Source: Heterostelium album PN500 (taxonomy: Eukaryota; Evosea; Eumycetozoa; Acytosteliales; Acytosteliaceae). Taken from it: a stretch of 64,000 nucleotides of DNA. Location: positions 186,001-250,000 of the forward strand of contig NW_008805090.1 of NCBI RefSeq assembly GCF_000004825.1, read 5' to 3'. The notes below the pieces were generated by a model that saw only the letters and a program-made list of their open reading frames with translations, was not told the DNA's origin and made no database searches. A program made the position numbers and the translations under genes. Shown piece by piece: positions 12,803 through 24,189 of this stretch (positions within the stretch are counted from its first letter, which is position 1; every line of letters begins with the position of its first letter).

Positions 12803-14673
12803 ATGGAATCAATAAATAATTTAGATTCAGTTGATAATGATCTTTTAGGTAAACAGGCAGAGACTTTAAAGGAAAAAGGAAATCAAGAGTACTCTAGAAA
12901 CTTATGGCCAGATGCAAACAGGACTTATAGTGAAGCCATTGATTTGCTCAAACACTCAGAGGTAAAGGCACACAAATCATTGATTTCTATATTGTACTGT
13001 AATCGATCTGCTGCCAATATTCAAATGTTAAACTATTCCGACGCTCTGGAGGATGCAAAACTTTCGATTTCAAACGATATTGAGTTTGCAAAGGTAATAT
13101 AATATTTATAAATTTATTAATAAATTGGACTTAACACTACTACTAATAATATTATAATATAATAATAATATATTATAGAATTGACTACTAACGATATAGA
13201 TTTGTTTTTTTTTTTTTTTTGGATTTCTTAATTTGATTAATAAAAGGCATATTTAAGGGCAGGTGATTGTTGTATTGGACTAAAGAGGTTTAAAGAGGCC
13301 AAAGAATTCTATTTGAAATGCATCGTCTATATTAAGGTTGATCCCAATGACAAGACTATGAATGCTCACAACATAATGTTGACCAATGCCACCAATGCAC
13401 TGAACAATAGCAAGATGAAGATGTTTTACGAACCAATTCTACGTGGAAACGATGCTCACTATGGAAAGCTGGATCTAAAATACCAAGACAAGGTAATGGA
13501 GAAATCTCTTATCGCCAGAGTTGACATTAAGAAAGGTGAAATTATATTCACAGATCTACCATATTCATATCAAATTAGTCCACAAACTTTAATGGTATTT
13601 ATTATTATTTACTAACAAAAATAATTTCTAAATTTATTCAACAAAATCAATTTAAATATTAAATTAAAATAGATTAATTCAGAAAAGATTTGTAAACATT
13701 GTATGTCGTTTGTATTGGAAAATGAAAATAGAGTAAAGTGTAACGGTGGATGTAATGCTGTGTATTGTAGTGAAGCGTGTAGAGTTGAAAGTTGGAATCA
13801 ATATCATATACAGATGTGCAAAAGTGAATCGGTGTTGGATGGTCCCATTTCAAAATATAGACAAATGGTTTCGAGTGCACCTACCGCCGGATCATTGTTG
13901 CTCGCCGAAAAGATCATTGCAACAATAAGTCAGAGTTTGAAAGAGCGAAAATCAAAGAACTGCAATCTGGCACTTGGAAATACTCAGCATCTGAGACATG
14001 ATCCTCTGATGAAACAACAGGATAGATTCACTGGCGACAACCTCACAGAACTACAAGAACAATACCAACCACTCGTTGACTTACTCAAGGAGGCCTACGG
14101 TCTAAAGAAAGATGATTCCATACAATACAAGATTGATACAATTCTAAAGGAGGAGTTTGATAAATGTAAAGTTTTTACTTAATACTTGGAAAAGAATATA
14201 ATTATTAGATTTCTAACATTTATTTATTTAATTATAAAGTGTTTAGTATTAGTTTCTATGATAGTATATTAGGTATGATAAACTTTAATGTTTTATCAAC
14301 AGTTGTAAGAGCACCAGAGCCAACAGTTGTTAGTAAATCAATTGGCAGCGACAACAGTAAATCGAAATCAAAGAATAAGAAAGTTGGAAAGGTGGCAGAA
14401 CCTGTACAACCAAAGATATTTGACTCTTGGGGTATTGGATTGTATCCAATATTCTCGTGTATGAATCACTCTTGTCAACCAAACGTTGAGATTTGCAATG
14501 AAAGAACCGATGGTGTGACATTCAACAAAGTAGTTTTCAGAGCAAAGAAGAATATCAAAGCTGGTCAGGAGCTATTGAACAACTATTGCGATGTAACACT
14601 ACCAACCAAAGAGCGACAATCTCAACTTAAAAGTCAATACGATTTTATTTGCAAATGTAATAAATGTCATTAA
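12803..14673 (+). CDS. TPR/MYND/SET-domain protein (SMYD4-like lysine methyltransferase)
   Basis: Putative protein-lysine methyltransferase. Four exons (12803-13093, 13247-13594, 13673-14165, 14240-14673) give 521 residues. Residues about 10-150 are TPR-like helices (EKGNQEYSRN, CNRSAANIQ). The first SET segment begins near residue 170 and is split by a MYND zinc finger at about 219-260, with the CxxC, CxxxC, CxxxC and HxxxC ligands visible. The C-terminal SET part has the NHSCQPN motif and a closing NNYCD in place of the usual E-x-x-x-Y active-site segment, then CxCxxC post-SET cysteines. TPR before SET-MYND is the SMYD4 arrangement. A Ser/Lys-rich insert sits before the second SET part. Substrate unknown. 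Confidence 0.88.
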
Positions 14674-16018
14674 AAATTTATTTTATTTATAACTAAAGTG
14701 GTTGGTAGATTGACTGTAGTTCTGATAGATTGTTGATGTTTGATCCAGAGTTTCCATCACTATGGTGAAAACTTCCCAAGATTAGAATTAAAAGAATTAT
14801 TGTGTAATTTAAATTAGAAATAATAAATTTTTTAGATTCTAATAGAGGGAAACAGATTTGGTCTTTATAAATGTTGGACTGCAGGTGGTTGTTTTCTTTG
14901 TCGTTGAATGATGTTATTTAAAGATTGTACAATTAGAATCATTAAGTCAATATTGAAGTGTCATTCAGTAACACAATCTTTTATGTTAGCAATCAAACTA
15001 TTGTAGTGGTTTATTGTAATGGTGAACAACTATTGATTCTACACCTCATAGTGTAGTAATAAATTCCTACTTGTATATATTAGATCTAACAATACTTAAA
15101 AAGTTATTCAAATTTTACTTTATTTCAACTTTAAATAAAGATAAATATTATAACTTAATATATACTCATTTTTAAACTTAAATGATGTAAAGTACAAAAG
15201 ATATTAAATATTATAATTCATTCTTTATTCTTTATTTAACTTTATTACATTATCACAGTGAGACAACATATGACATATCCAATGAAATTAATTATACATA
15301 TTAAAACCTAATTAAGTATAAGATAACTCCTTATAGTAATAGAGTATTCAGCGTGTTGAAAATTAATATAGAATAAATATTAATCTATAGTTTGCAACCT
15401 TTCTTTCTAATCGGGAAATTAATAATTAACAAGTTTAGAATTTTTTTTAAATCTTCAATTCACCACACTTTTTGGCTTTGGATCTAATTTATTGTGTTTC
15501 TTACAAATTTTAAAGATATATATATTTTTAGTAGTAGATCAATTTTACTTGTTTTGTGATTTTCAGAATTTGATTTCATATTTTTTCTATTCTATTGCAG
15601 TTCTATATCTGGATGAATATATCTGGATTAATATCTAGATAATGGTGTATATTTCATTGTAGCAATAAAATAGGAAAATAAATTAATCTAATATTTTGTC
15701 CAAAATAAGAAATATTTATTTTGAATATCCATTTATATTTTCAAATACGAATAATATTCAAATAATATGTATAATTAAATACATTAAATACATTAAAACA
15801 AAGTTAATAAATATTGTAAAGATTTAAGTTTTAACTTTATTTGATCTTTAATGTATAAAGATTATAACATTTATCTTTATATGATTTTAAATGTAGAATA
15901 CTTTAACAATTAAGATAAAGAATGATGGAGTTGCTCTGTTCGATGGTGTAACACGACTTGTTAAAGAAAAAGATCTTTAAATACTTGTATCTATAGATCG
16001 ATGAAAATATTAAATTTT

Positions 16019-16197
16019 TGGTTTTTTTTTTTTATGTTTTTATTTTTTATTTTTTTTATTTTTTTTATTTTTTTTATTTTTTTTATTTTTTATTTTTTTT
16101 ATTTTTTATTTTTTATTTTTTTTATTTTTTATTTTTTTTATTTTTTATTTTTTATTTTTTTTATTTTTTATTTTTTTTATTTTTTATTTTTTATTTT
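16019..16197. repeat. T-rich tandem tract, units of T(5-8)A
   Basis: About 180 bp made almost only of runs of five to eight T separated by single A. The units form a higher-order pattern in which a long run alternates with one or two short ones. The Phe/Ile/Tyr-rich frame across it is not a gene. It lies about 60 bp beyond the 3' end of the tRNA gene. Confidence 0.9.
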
Positions 16198-16237
16198 CCA
16201 CGAGTTTTCATCGAAATTTCGTATTAGTCACTTTTTT

Positions 16238-16241
16238 AAAA
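16238..16241 (-). terminator. RNA polymerase III terminator of tRNA-Ala
   Basis: On the minus strand a TTTT run lies 15-18 nt past the discriminator base of the tRNA, the normal place for a pol III terminator. A longer A-run follows. Confidence 0.6.
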
Positions 16242-16255
16242 GTTATTTTCTGATA

Positions 16256-16328
16256 TGGACTAGAAGGGTATCGATCCCTTTACCTCTCGCATGCTAAGCG
16301 AGCGCTCTACCATCTGAGCTACAAGCCC
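16256..16328 (-). tRNA. tRNA-Ala (anticodon AGC)
   Basis: A 73-nt cloverleaf without intron. The acceptor stem GGGCTTG pairs with CTAGTCC, with the G3:U70 wobble that identifies alanine tRNAs and one U6-U67 mismatch. The D arm is GCTC/GAGC. The anticodon stem CTCGC/GCGAG holds the loop TTAGCAT, anticodon AGC. The T arm is AAGGG/CCCTT with loop ATCGATA. The discriminator is A and CCA is not encoded. Internal A box (TAGCTCAGATGG) and B box (GGATCGATACC) are present. tRNA flanks are known landing sites for TRE retrotransposons in dictyostelids; none is seen here. Confidence 0.96.
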
Positions 16329-16366
16329 TTTGATGAAGCCAATTTTCATTTTTAAATGAAATTTAT

Positions 16367-16402
16367 GAAACAACTTTAATTTTTGTGTAATAAAGTTGTT
16401 TC
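16367..16402. repeat. 12-bp inverted repeat upstream of tRNA-Ala
   Basis: GAAACAACTTTA (16367-16378) and its exact complement (16391-16402) are separated by 12 nt, 39 bp upstream of the tRNA 5' end. Function unknown. Confidence 0.8.
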
Positions 16403-16585
16403 TTACTTTCAAGATTATAACTCAAAATCAATGTTAATATTTGTTGAAGTTGTTTGTTTTAACTTTGCTTTGATACCAAAAACAATCCAATCTGAATTGA
16501 AAAATTATTAATTTGGTTGTTATTTAAAAATCTATATTGTTTTATTGATTCATTAATTAATTAAACGTTTATTAAATTTATACAA

Positions 16586-16639
16586 AGTTATAACAGTCAT
16601 AATTTATTTTGATCAAAATAAATTATGACTGTTATAACT
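16586..16639. repeat. Perfect 54-bp palindrome
   Basis: The left arm (16586-16612) is followed without spacer by its exact reverse complement (16613-16639), centred on GATC. Every one of the 27 base pairs matches. It contains TTATAACAGTCATAATT on each side. It is in the spacer between tRNA-Ala and psmD3, 274 bp before the psmD3 start. Confidence 0.97.
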
Positions 16640-16912
16640 CAAGTGAACTTCACGATTTAATTTGTTTTTAATTTTTTAATTTTTTTTTTAGTCATTTTGG
16701 TGATCATCACACCAAACTTTTTTAAAACAATTTATAAATTAATTTAATTTTACATTTTTTATTTATTTAATAATAATAATATTATTTAGATAGAATTGAA
16801 AATATTAGAAATTAATTTTTTGTAGATAGATTAAAGTTTTGACCCACAGATTAATAATTATTAGGAATTTTTTAATAACATACATATAAAAAGAAAGTAA
16901 AGATAGAGAGAT
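16640..16912 (+). promoter_or_regulatory. Upstream region of psmD3
   Basis: A/T-rich interval between the palindrome and the psmD3 start. A short inverted pair near 16691-16717 (GGTGATCATCACC) is itself a 13-base near-palindrome. No known proteasome-gene element was recognised. Confidence 0.35.
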
Positions 16913-18717
16913 ATGTCAAGCAATATGAAAGAAGTAGAGATGACAGATGATATTCCAACTTCAGCCGCCGATCTGAAGGGAGACAAAGAGAATGCAGTCA
17001 GAGAGACCGCAGCACTCACACTGGCCGACATCAAGAAGAACTGTCAGTTGATAGAGCGTGGCGTCGACGCCAAAGAGAACAGATACATCACACGTGTCTT
17101 GCGTCAGACTACCACTCTGCGTAAGCGTGTCAACTCGAAGCTGTTGGCTGCCGCCATCTCACAGACACTGCCCGACGGCAACAAGAAAGCGTTGCTCTTG
17201 AAGCTACTCAAGGAGCAAGACGTTGGAAGCACTGTCACTGTCACCAACAACGAGATGGACATCGATTCCACCGCCAACGCTACCGCTGCCACCGCTGCCA
17301 CCATAACATCAGTAACTCTCGAAGTCGAAGCATATCTCCACCTTCTCGTTCTCATTCACTTGATCGACACAAAACACAACGTGGAAGCAACCATCTGCTC
17401 GACTGCACTTGTCGAGAGCATCCAAAACAACAACAGAATCACACTATACCCACTCTCCTCAAAAGTATTCTTCTACTACAGTTTATCCTATCAACTTGTT
17501 AATAATATCGAACAAATTAGACCGTAAGTTGAGTAGTTAATTTAAGTTTAATATATACTAAATATTTTTTGTTTGTTTCTTTATATCTTTTTAGATTCTT
17601 GTTGAATGCACTTAGAACTGCTACATTGAGACACAATGAAGAGGGACAGGCAACCTTGTTGAATTTGTTGTTGAGAAACTATTTAGAGTACAACTTGATC
17701 GATCAAGCTCATAAGCTTGTCAGTAATACAGTGTTCCCAGAGCAAGCAAGCAGTAATCAATATGCTCGTTATCTCTATTACCTCGGTCGTATCAAGGCAA
17801 TTCAACTCGAGTACGGTGAAGCCTACAACTTTTTAAATCAAGCTATTCGTAAAGCACCTCAAAATTCTGCAATCGGATTTAAGAGATCTGTAAGTAACTA
17901 ACAGTTAAATTAATTAATATAAATATTTAAAAGGAGAAAAAAAAAAAACAACTAACAATTATCTATCAATAATATATATATAATAGGTAAATAAATTACT
18001 TTGTATTGTTCAATTGTTGATGGGAGAGATTCCAGAGAGAAATATCTTTAGTCAAAAGATCTTAAAGGGTGCAATGAAGCCGTACTATCATCTAACTCAA
18101 TCGGTTAGAGTCGGTGATCTCGATTCATTCCATGCTGTCATTGAACAATATTCATCTCTCTTCAAATCTGATCATACTTTTACTTTAATCCAAAGGTTTG
18201 TTATATAATTAATTTAAACATCTTTATGTATATTTTGTTAAAACTATAAATATTAATTTGTTTGTTTGTTTGATTGTTATAATAATAATAATATAGACTT
18301 AGAACCAATGTAATTAAAGCAGGATTAAAGAAGATTTGTTCGGCATACTCTAGAATATCATTCCAAGATATCTGTAAGAAGCTAAAGTTTGATGGTACTC
18401 CAGAGGATATGATGTTCATCGTTGCCAAGTCGATCAAGGACGGTGTCATCGAAGCATCGGTCAACCAGGCAGAGGGATACCTCCAGAGCAACGAGAATAT
18501 CGATGCCTACTCCACTCAAGAGCCAATGGCTGCATTCTCACAGCGTATCGATGTTTGCTTGAAGATTCACAACGACGCTCTCAAGGCTATGCGTTTCCAT
18601 CCAGACCTCAGCCGAGCCGAGACCGAAAAGATTGCCGAGGTCGCCAAAACCATCAAGCAAGAACTAGAGAGACAAGCTGAAGAGAGCTCAGAGAATGGTG
18701 ATGAATCTGATTTCTAA
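16913..18717 (+). CDS. psmD3: 26S proteasome regulatory subunit Rpn3 / PSMD3
   Basis: PCI-domain subunit of the 19S lid, a scaffold holding the deubiquitinating subunit on the proteasome. Four exons (16913-17523, 17595-17889, 17987-18195, 18297-18717) give 511 residues. A low-complexity N-terminus (Ala/Thr) precedes TPR-like helices ([17 protein letters not shown]) and the conserved stretch [16 protein letters not shown] across the second intron. The PCI winged helix follows ([10 protein letters not shown], then [11 protein letters not shown]). The C-terminus [18 protein letters not shown] is characteristic of the family. Exon 1 is distinctly richer in G/C than its flanks. All junctions keep phase. 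Confidence 0.95.
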
Positions 18718-19208
18718 AAAATCAATAACCAACAACACCAACACCAACAAACTTGTCCACATTCTAATCAAATCAACTAATCAACCAAACCAATCAAACA
18801 AACAACAACAACACATGTAGATCAATATATCATAAATTCAAAAACTTTTACACCACACCTATATACTCAATACTCATAATAATCAAAATTACCATACATA
18901 CATACAACAAAGATAACTTGAATGACTATAATCAACCTAACCTTATATGTTGTCATTTTTAAACAAACAAAATAATAAACAAAACAATTATTCAAAAATA
19001 ATAAATCACCTATTTTTATTTATTTATTGTTTAATAAAGCAAGATATAAATGACAATGACAATGATATCATATCATATTAAAAGAATGAAGGTAAATGAG
19101 TTATAACTGTCTTCTTTTTTTTTTTTACTTGGAAATTGCTCACAAAGTTATCAAAATTTGGTATCCACCTTTTAGCTAAAAGATGTTTGTTTTTGTTAGT
19201 ATATAATA
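18718..19208. other. Spacer between psmD3 and the FANCB-like gene
   Basis: A 491-bp interval, C/A-rich just after the psmD3 stop (typical dictyostelid 3' untranslated sequence) and A/T-rich afterwards. It would carry the promoter of the next gene. No gene is seen. Confidence 0.4.
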
Positions 19209-22200
19209 ATGTCAAATATATATTATGAATCGATAAAAGGTAAATTGGTGATGATTGCACCAAAAAAGTCAAAGTACACAGACAGTAAAAATAGTAATAA
19301 TAATATTAGTAATAAGAGTATAAAGTTAGATAATGATAAAAAACAAAAAGTAGATCAACAACCAACAAGTTCATCATCGACGTTAATTGATATTGGTGTT
19401 TCAATTATATCTATTAAACAAGAGAGTGGAGAGAGTAAGGAAAAGCTAAATGAATTGTCATCGGTGAATCGCAAAGGTGTATACGACAGTGCATCCTATG
19501 ATAAAGGTCCAACCATTGAAATTCGTTCGTCTTCAGATCTAATGATCAAATCACTGTTGAAAACATCAGTAGTCTACTGTCGATTCGATAATCAATATCA
19601 TATTGTATTATTGTTGCAATTGGTTTCAAATCAACTGTTACTTGGTTATCTAGATGATTCATCATCATCATCTGACGAATCAACAGCAACAACAACATTT
19701 GATTCTATTACTTTTAAAGAAATATCTAAAACAACAATAACAACAACAACTACTACTACAACAACTACAACAAATAATAATAGCAAGAATAGTAGTCAAC
19801 AACCTATAGTAATATTAGATGGTCCAACATTTATAAGCTATTATAATAATGACATAGTGATATATACATTGGATGATAAACTACAGATATCAAGTAAACC
19901 ATTTCCTTTGGATTCAAAAAGAGATGATATATATATTTATGGTTTCTATATATTGAATGATGACTATATACTATATGGTAGTGGTGGTTTGGTTGTATCT
20001 GTGATATATAAAACTATATCAGACAAGATGGTGTATATTTCATCTATAAATATTGGACAACAAATTGGTTTTAGAGATAAAGTTAGAAATTTCGAAAGCA
20101 AAGCAGCTCTTTGCGTTGAAGAGGATGAAATTTTATCAATTACAAGCTATCGATACCAAGAGAATAGCTATATTTATCTTATTACAACAAATAGCAGAAT
20201 AACAATTAGTCAACCTGATAGTGAAAAAGAAGATATTTTCATCTCGATACCATTTACACCTCTGCAATCGTATCTATTGAATATTCCATACGATTATGAT
20301 GTTGTTGCAGCCACTGATGAAACAGAAAAGAAAGAATCAATGGAATCTATTGATGTCAATTATAAATGGTCAAAAGGTGTGTTGGTCGTTCATTTCAGTA
20401 ATGATCTTGTTCATGTATATAGTATTGCCAATCGTTCGTTACTGAATGAACTGGTCAAGATCAAGGATATTTGGTATCACGATTACTTTAGTCAAGGACA
20501 AGATCAACTGCTTATTAGACACTCACAAACCAAGTCAGTTTGTTTATCACTTATCAATCTGTATCATACAGAACAGAGGATATTCATTGCTGCTTCAGAT
20601 GTAGATAACAACAATAACAAAAGTGATGATAGAATGACGACGACGATGATGGTTGATCAACCTGGTTCAGATGTTGATAATAAACAATCGACTTTCAATA
20701 TGGATCAGATATTCGAATCGTTGGATAGTCGATGTAATCAGGCAACTGTCGAACTGTCGCAATTGGAAACATCACTGAAAGCAAAGGACAATCTATTGGA
20801 GCATTCACTTCGTGTATTGGATTCACTCGGATCTGTCAACTCCAACTTTGATACACAACTCAATCCTCTGAAAGATAGAAAGATATGGCCAAGTGACATA
20901 TCAACGAATCTAGTTTCACTCATTGGTAACGACAACACCAATCCAAAGCCAACAACCTCTACATCATCATCATCGAAACTACCATTATCAAACACTATTA
21001 AACTTCAAAAGTTTGAGAAATCAATTAAAAACAATATACTCTATAGTTTATTTACATTTAAAACATCTTTAAAGTATGTATTTATATAGATAAATACAAA
21101 TATATATATTAGTTACAAATTTATTAACTTTTATTTAATATTCTTATTCTTGTTTGTTAGTGATATTATTATTATACAATCAGTTTATTTATCGAATCAG
21201 AGTATAAAGATAGAGAGTAAATCAAATTATACATATGGTAATGGTTCTTATGAGAAAGGAGGTTGGAAACTAAAGAGTGGTGAAGATACTACAATTCTTT
21301 TGGAGACATCACTACCACTTGGTTTTGATCCATCAAGCATTATTGATTTGATGATAGAATGGAGGTTTAGTAAACCAAATACTTCAAACAAACAAAAATT
21401 ACAGCAACAACAACAACAAACACAAGAGGTACATCTGTCACTACTAGAATCATTTACACTACAAAAAGAATATACAAATCAATTTAAACTAAATATAAAT
21501 AATAGTTTATATCAATTAAATCAATGTAAGTATTATTATTATAATTAAAAACAATTACAATTAATTAACTAAAACTTTAATTTAGATCCAATTGAATTAT
21601 GTTTCTATTTGTTTGACACCAAAACAATTGCAATCAACAAGAGGAATACAACGATATTATCGATTAAATATCTTGATGATTTAATTAAAACTATATTTGA
21701 AGGTCAAAAATATGATGAAGAAATCAATAAGGTATTAATGTTAATGTTATATTATTAAATAATATCAAAAGAAATATACTAAATATATTTATCTCAAACT
21801 CATAAGAGTTCATGTAGTTACAAGTTCACCGTTGGTTTTGATAATCCATTCATATTGAAATTCAATGAAAAGAAAAGCATAATCAATATGACCTTGCAAT
21901 CGATTAGTCTATCAACTATCTTATCATTAGTATCTCAATTTAAACAGTCATTACCTTCAAGTAAGTTATTGGAATTTGGCGCAAAAAGTTTATATTAATT
22001 ATGTTTTACATTATAATAGGTATAAATTTGTTACTTTCATTTCAAAGTAGTTGGTTTAAATCATTAACGAAAGAACTATATGATTGTATGACCGAAGAAA
22101 TTAAACAGATGAATGAAAAAGGTTCTTCTATTTTCGAAAACAAATTGACTCTTAATAGAAAGGATCAGAGGGATCAATATAATCAATATTCTAATTTCTA

Positions 22201-22294
22201 TCAGAGTATTGTTGGTCTAATGTCTGAAACAGAAGCTTTATTATCTATAATGTCGCAACTTGATAATCATTGGATAAAGTCACTATCGAAATAA
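19209..22294 (+). CDS. FANCB-like protein (Fanconi anaemia core complex, tentative)
   Basis: Five exons (19209-21073, 21161-21525, 21586-21731, 21807-21960, 22020-22294) give 934 residues. The first 470 residues look like a beta-propeller with Asn, Ser and Thr tracts inserted. From memory several segments line up in order with vertebrate FANCB: ILDGPTFISYY with the VLNGP strand, DYFSQGQDQLLIRH with the DDFIGSGTEQ strand, and a short helix LKAKDNLLEHS followed by IWP with FANCB's LLLKEKIISKS region and IWY. The rest is beta- and helix-rich as in FANCB, which scaffolds the FANCB-FANCL-FAAP100 ubiquitin ligase that modifies FANCD2/I. The fourth acceptor is an AAG rather than TAG, chosen because the alternatives give stops. 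A profile search would decide; another propeller/coiled-coil protein is the alternative. Confidence 0.5.
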
Positions 22295-22388
22295 ATTTTT
22301 GCAAGCTACTGTTAACTAATTATTATTATTATTATTATTTTTATACTGTTATTATTGTTATTATTCAACTATGATTATTATTTATTAA

Positions 22389-23313
22389 TTATGCTGTAGT
22401 TGTTGGATTTGAACAACAAATAGAGCTTGTCGAATCGGTGGTAGTAGTAGTACTTTTGTTAAGTTTGTTTTGCATGATTGATTCCAATACGGAACGTGAA
22501 GTTCTTGCTATCGGGTAGAAGAAATCAAACATGTCACCTTCGTACTTGTACTTGTCTCTACCGAGCGGACATGATTCTCCAAATTTTGAGGCGTGTCTCC
22601 AGGTTGCTCCAACCTTCGTCGATGGCGACGTTGGTCCAACGCACCATTTCCTGTTTCGTTTCCTCGGCAAAGAGTGAGAGTGGTAGCGTTGGTTTCGGCG
22701 CACTGAAAGTGACGTCAAACACCACGATCGCACGGAATACAAACCAGAGACCGTAGACCGGATGGATACTCCACATGACGTCACGGTCGTAGTATGCGAC
22801 ACCAGCGAAATGTCCGGCAGTCTGCATGTGTGCGTACTTTCCAGATTGTACTGAATTCCAGTCGTATCGAACATCGTAATGATGTTTCTGTGCCTCTTCA
22901 TTCGTTGCCAACACGTGTTCGATCGTGGCGAAGCAGAACGAATTCATCGGATCCTTTGGAATCGAATCTAGACTCTCCATGTACTTTGTGAAATAGCTCC
23001 AGAAATCCTTGTTGCAACCAACAATCAATCCCATTGCATTTTCATTTCCAAGGTTATTAAGTTTATATTTGCATGCATTATTATAATCATTTACCTATTG
23101 AATTTATTTATGTTTGATTGATTTAATAGTAAAATAATAATTGTATTAATAAATAACTATATTCTATATATTGGAAAGTTTCCAAAAAGTAATGTTTTTT
23201 TTTCCAAAATAATTTTTGGAATAGTCTAGAAAATTCCATACCATGAATGGCTCGACAATATTGAAACCATGTTTGGCGAATTGATCTTGTAATGATTTAA
23301 CCAATGTTTCCAT
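22389..23313 (-). CDS. mmachc: MMACHC (cobalamin-processing CblC protein), with an apparent frameshift
   Basis: MMACHC removes the upper ligand of imported vitamin B12 before it goes to methionine synthase and methylmalonyl-CoA mutase. Exon 1 (23313-23242) encodes METLVKSLQDQF, and exon 2 starts at 23094. Family landmarks are QTAGHFAGVAYY (ligand/GSH pocket), WSIHPVYGLWFVFR and the APKPTLP turn. The frame then stops at 22558-22560, yet the overlapping frame continues with the family C-terminus (DKYKYEG, then FFYP), ending at 22389. Homology switches frames around 22560-22620, so a one-base indel relative to a working gene is implied. I found no intron that would explain it, since the only GT..AG there is 37 nt and not A/T-rich. 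It is either an assembly error or a real mutation. The tail is Thr/Ser-rich. Confidence 0.85.
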
Positions 23314-24189
23314 TTGTTAATGTAATTGTAATTAATTAATTATTAAAAAAAAATAGTGAGAAAAAAATAATAGAAAGATTTATAAAGTAAGAATATTCAA
23401 ACTTAGTTTAATATAAATATTTAATATATTAAAATAATAATAAATAAATAAAAACTTTTTATTTATATAAACTAAGTTAGAGAGGTCAGTCGATGTGTAG
23501 TAATGGTATAGATGGATGCAACATTAGCTCGAGTTTTGAAGTAGTTTTTAGTTATTCAAAAAAAACAAACAGTTTTAATGTTGATATCACAATTTATACC
23601 AAACAAAACAATGCAATAGAAATAGAATAATAATAAAGTAAAAGTACTTATTGATCTGTAATGCTATAATAAATAATTGAAATAGTGTAGTATGTGTATT
23701 TTAAAGGAACGAAGGAAGCGTTAGTTTTTTTTTTTTTTTATAAGGTGAGTCAAAGGTGAGTTCAAAATTCTGGTTTTTTATATTTTTTTTTAGTGAAAAA
23801 AATTGACCCCACACCCAATCATAATACCCCCAATAACTATAAAATAAATAAAAATAAATTCAAAAAAAATAGATTAAATAACAGGATGGTATTATAACAC
23901 TCTGGCAGATCATTAAACTAATCAATCAATTGTTATCTTGTGATAGTGGATCTCTTTTTATTATTGTTTATTTTTATTTATTTTTTACATTTTTTTTTTT
24001 GAATTTATAATGTTAAATTATGTAAATTGTTTTTATTCTTAAAACAATAAATATCTTGATAATTTGAGTAATTTTTATTCGATTCAAGCAGATCATCCAA
24101 CAACTGAATGACTGACATTTGTTTAAATGAAAATAATGCAAAAATAAAATAAAAAACATTCATATTGATTCAAACACACATGTAACATA
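23314..24189. promoter_or_regulatory. Divergent spacer between mmachc and hibch
   Basis: An 876-bp interval between two outward-facing starts. It is A/T-rich with oligo-T runs. No coding exon or RNA gene is seen. It must contain the promoters of both metabolic genes. Confidence 0.45.

Larger units (their letters stand above)
14674..16255. other. Spacer between the SET gene and tRNA-Ala
   Basis: A/T-rich sequence with no coding pattern in any frame. It ends in the T-rich tandem tract described separately. Nothing else is recognisable. Confidence 0.4.

Noticed and set aside
16001-16297. 98-codon plus-strand frame
   Set aside because: It is the T(5-8)A tandem tract read in phase and runs into the tRNA gene.
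14674-16912. A TRE or DIRS-type element beside tRNA-Ala
   Set aside because: No reverse transcriptase, integrase or terminal-repeat sequence is present; only simple repeats and a palindrome.
22575-22612. A mini-intron in mmachc explaining the frame switch
   Set aside because: The only GT..AG pair is 37 nt, not A/T-rich, and would remove residues conserved in the family.
22389-22901. A separate minus-strand gene of 170 codons
   Set aside because: Its upstream half is out of frame with conserved MMACHC sequence and its downstream half is the MMACHC C-terminus; it is one gene with a frame switch.
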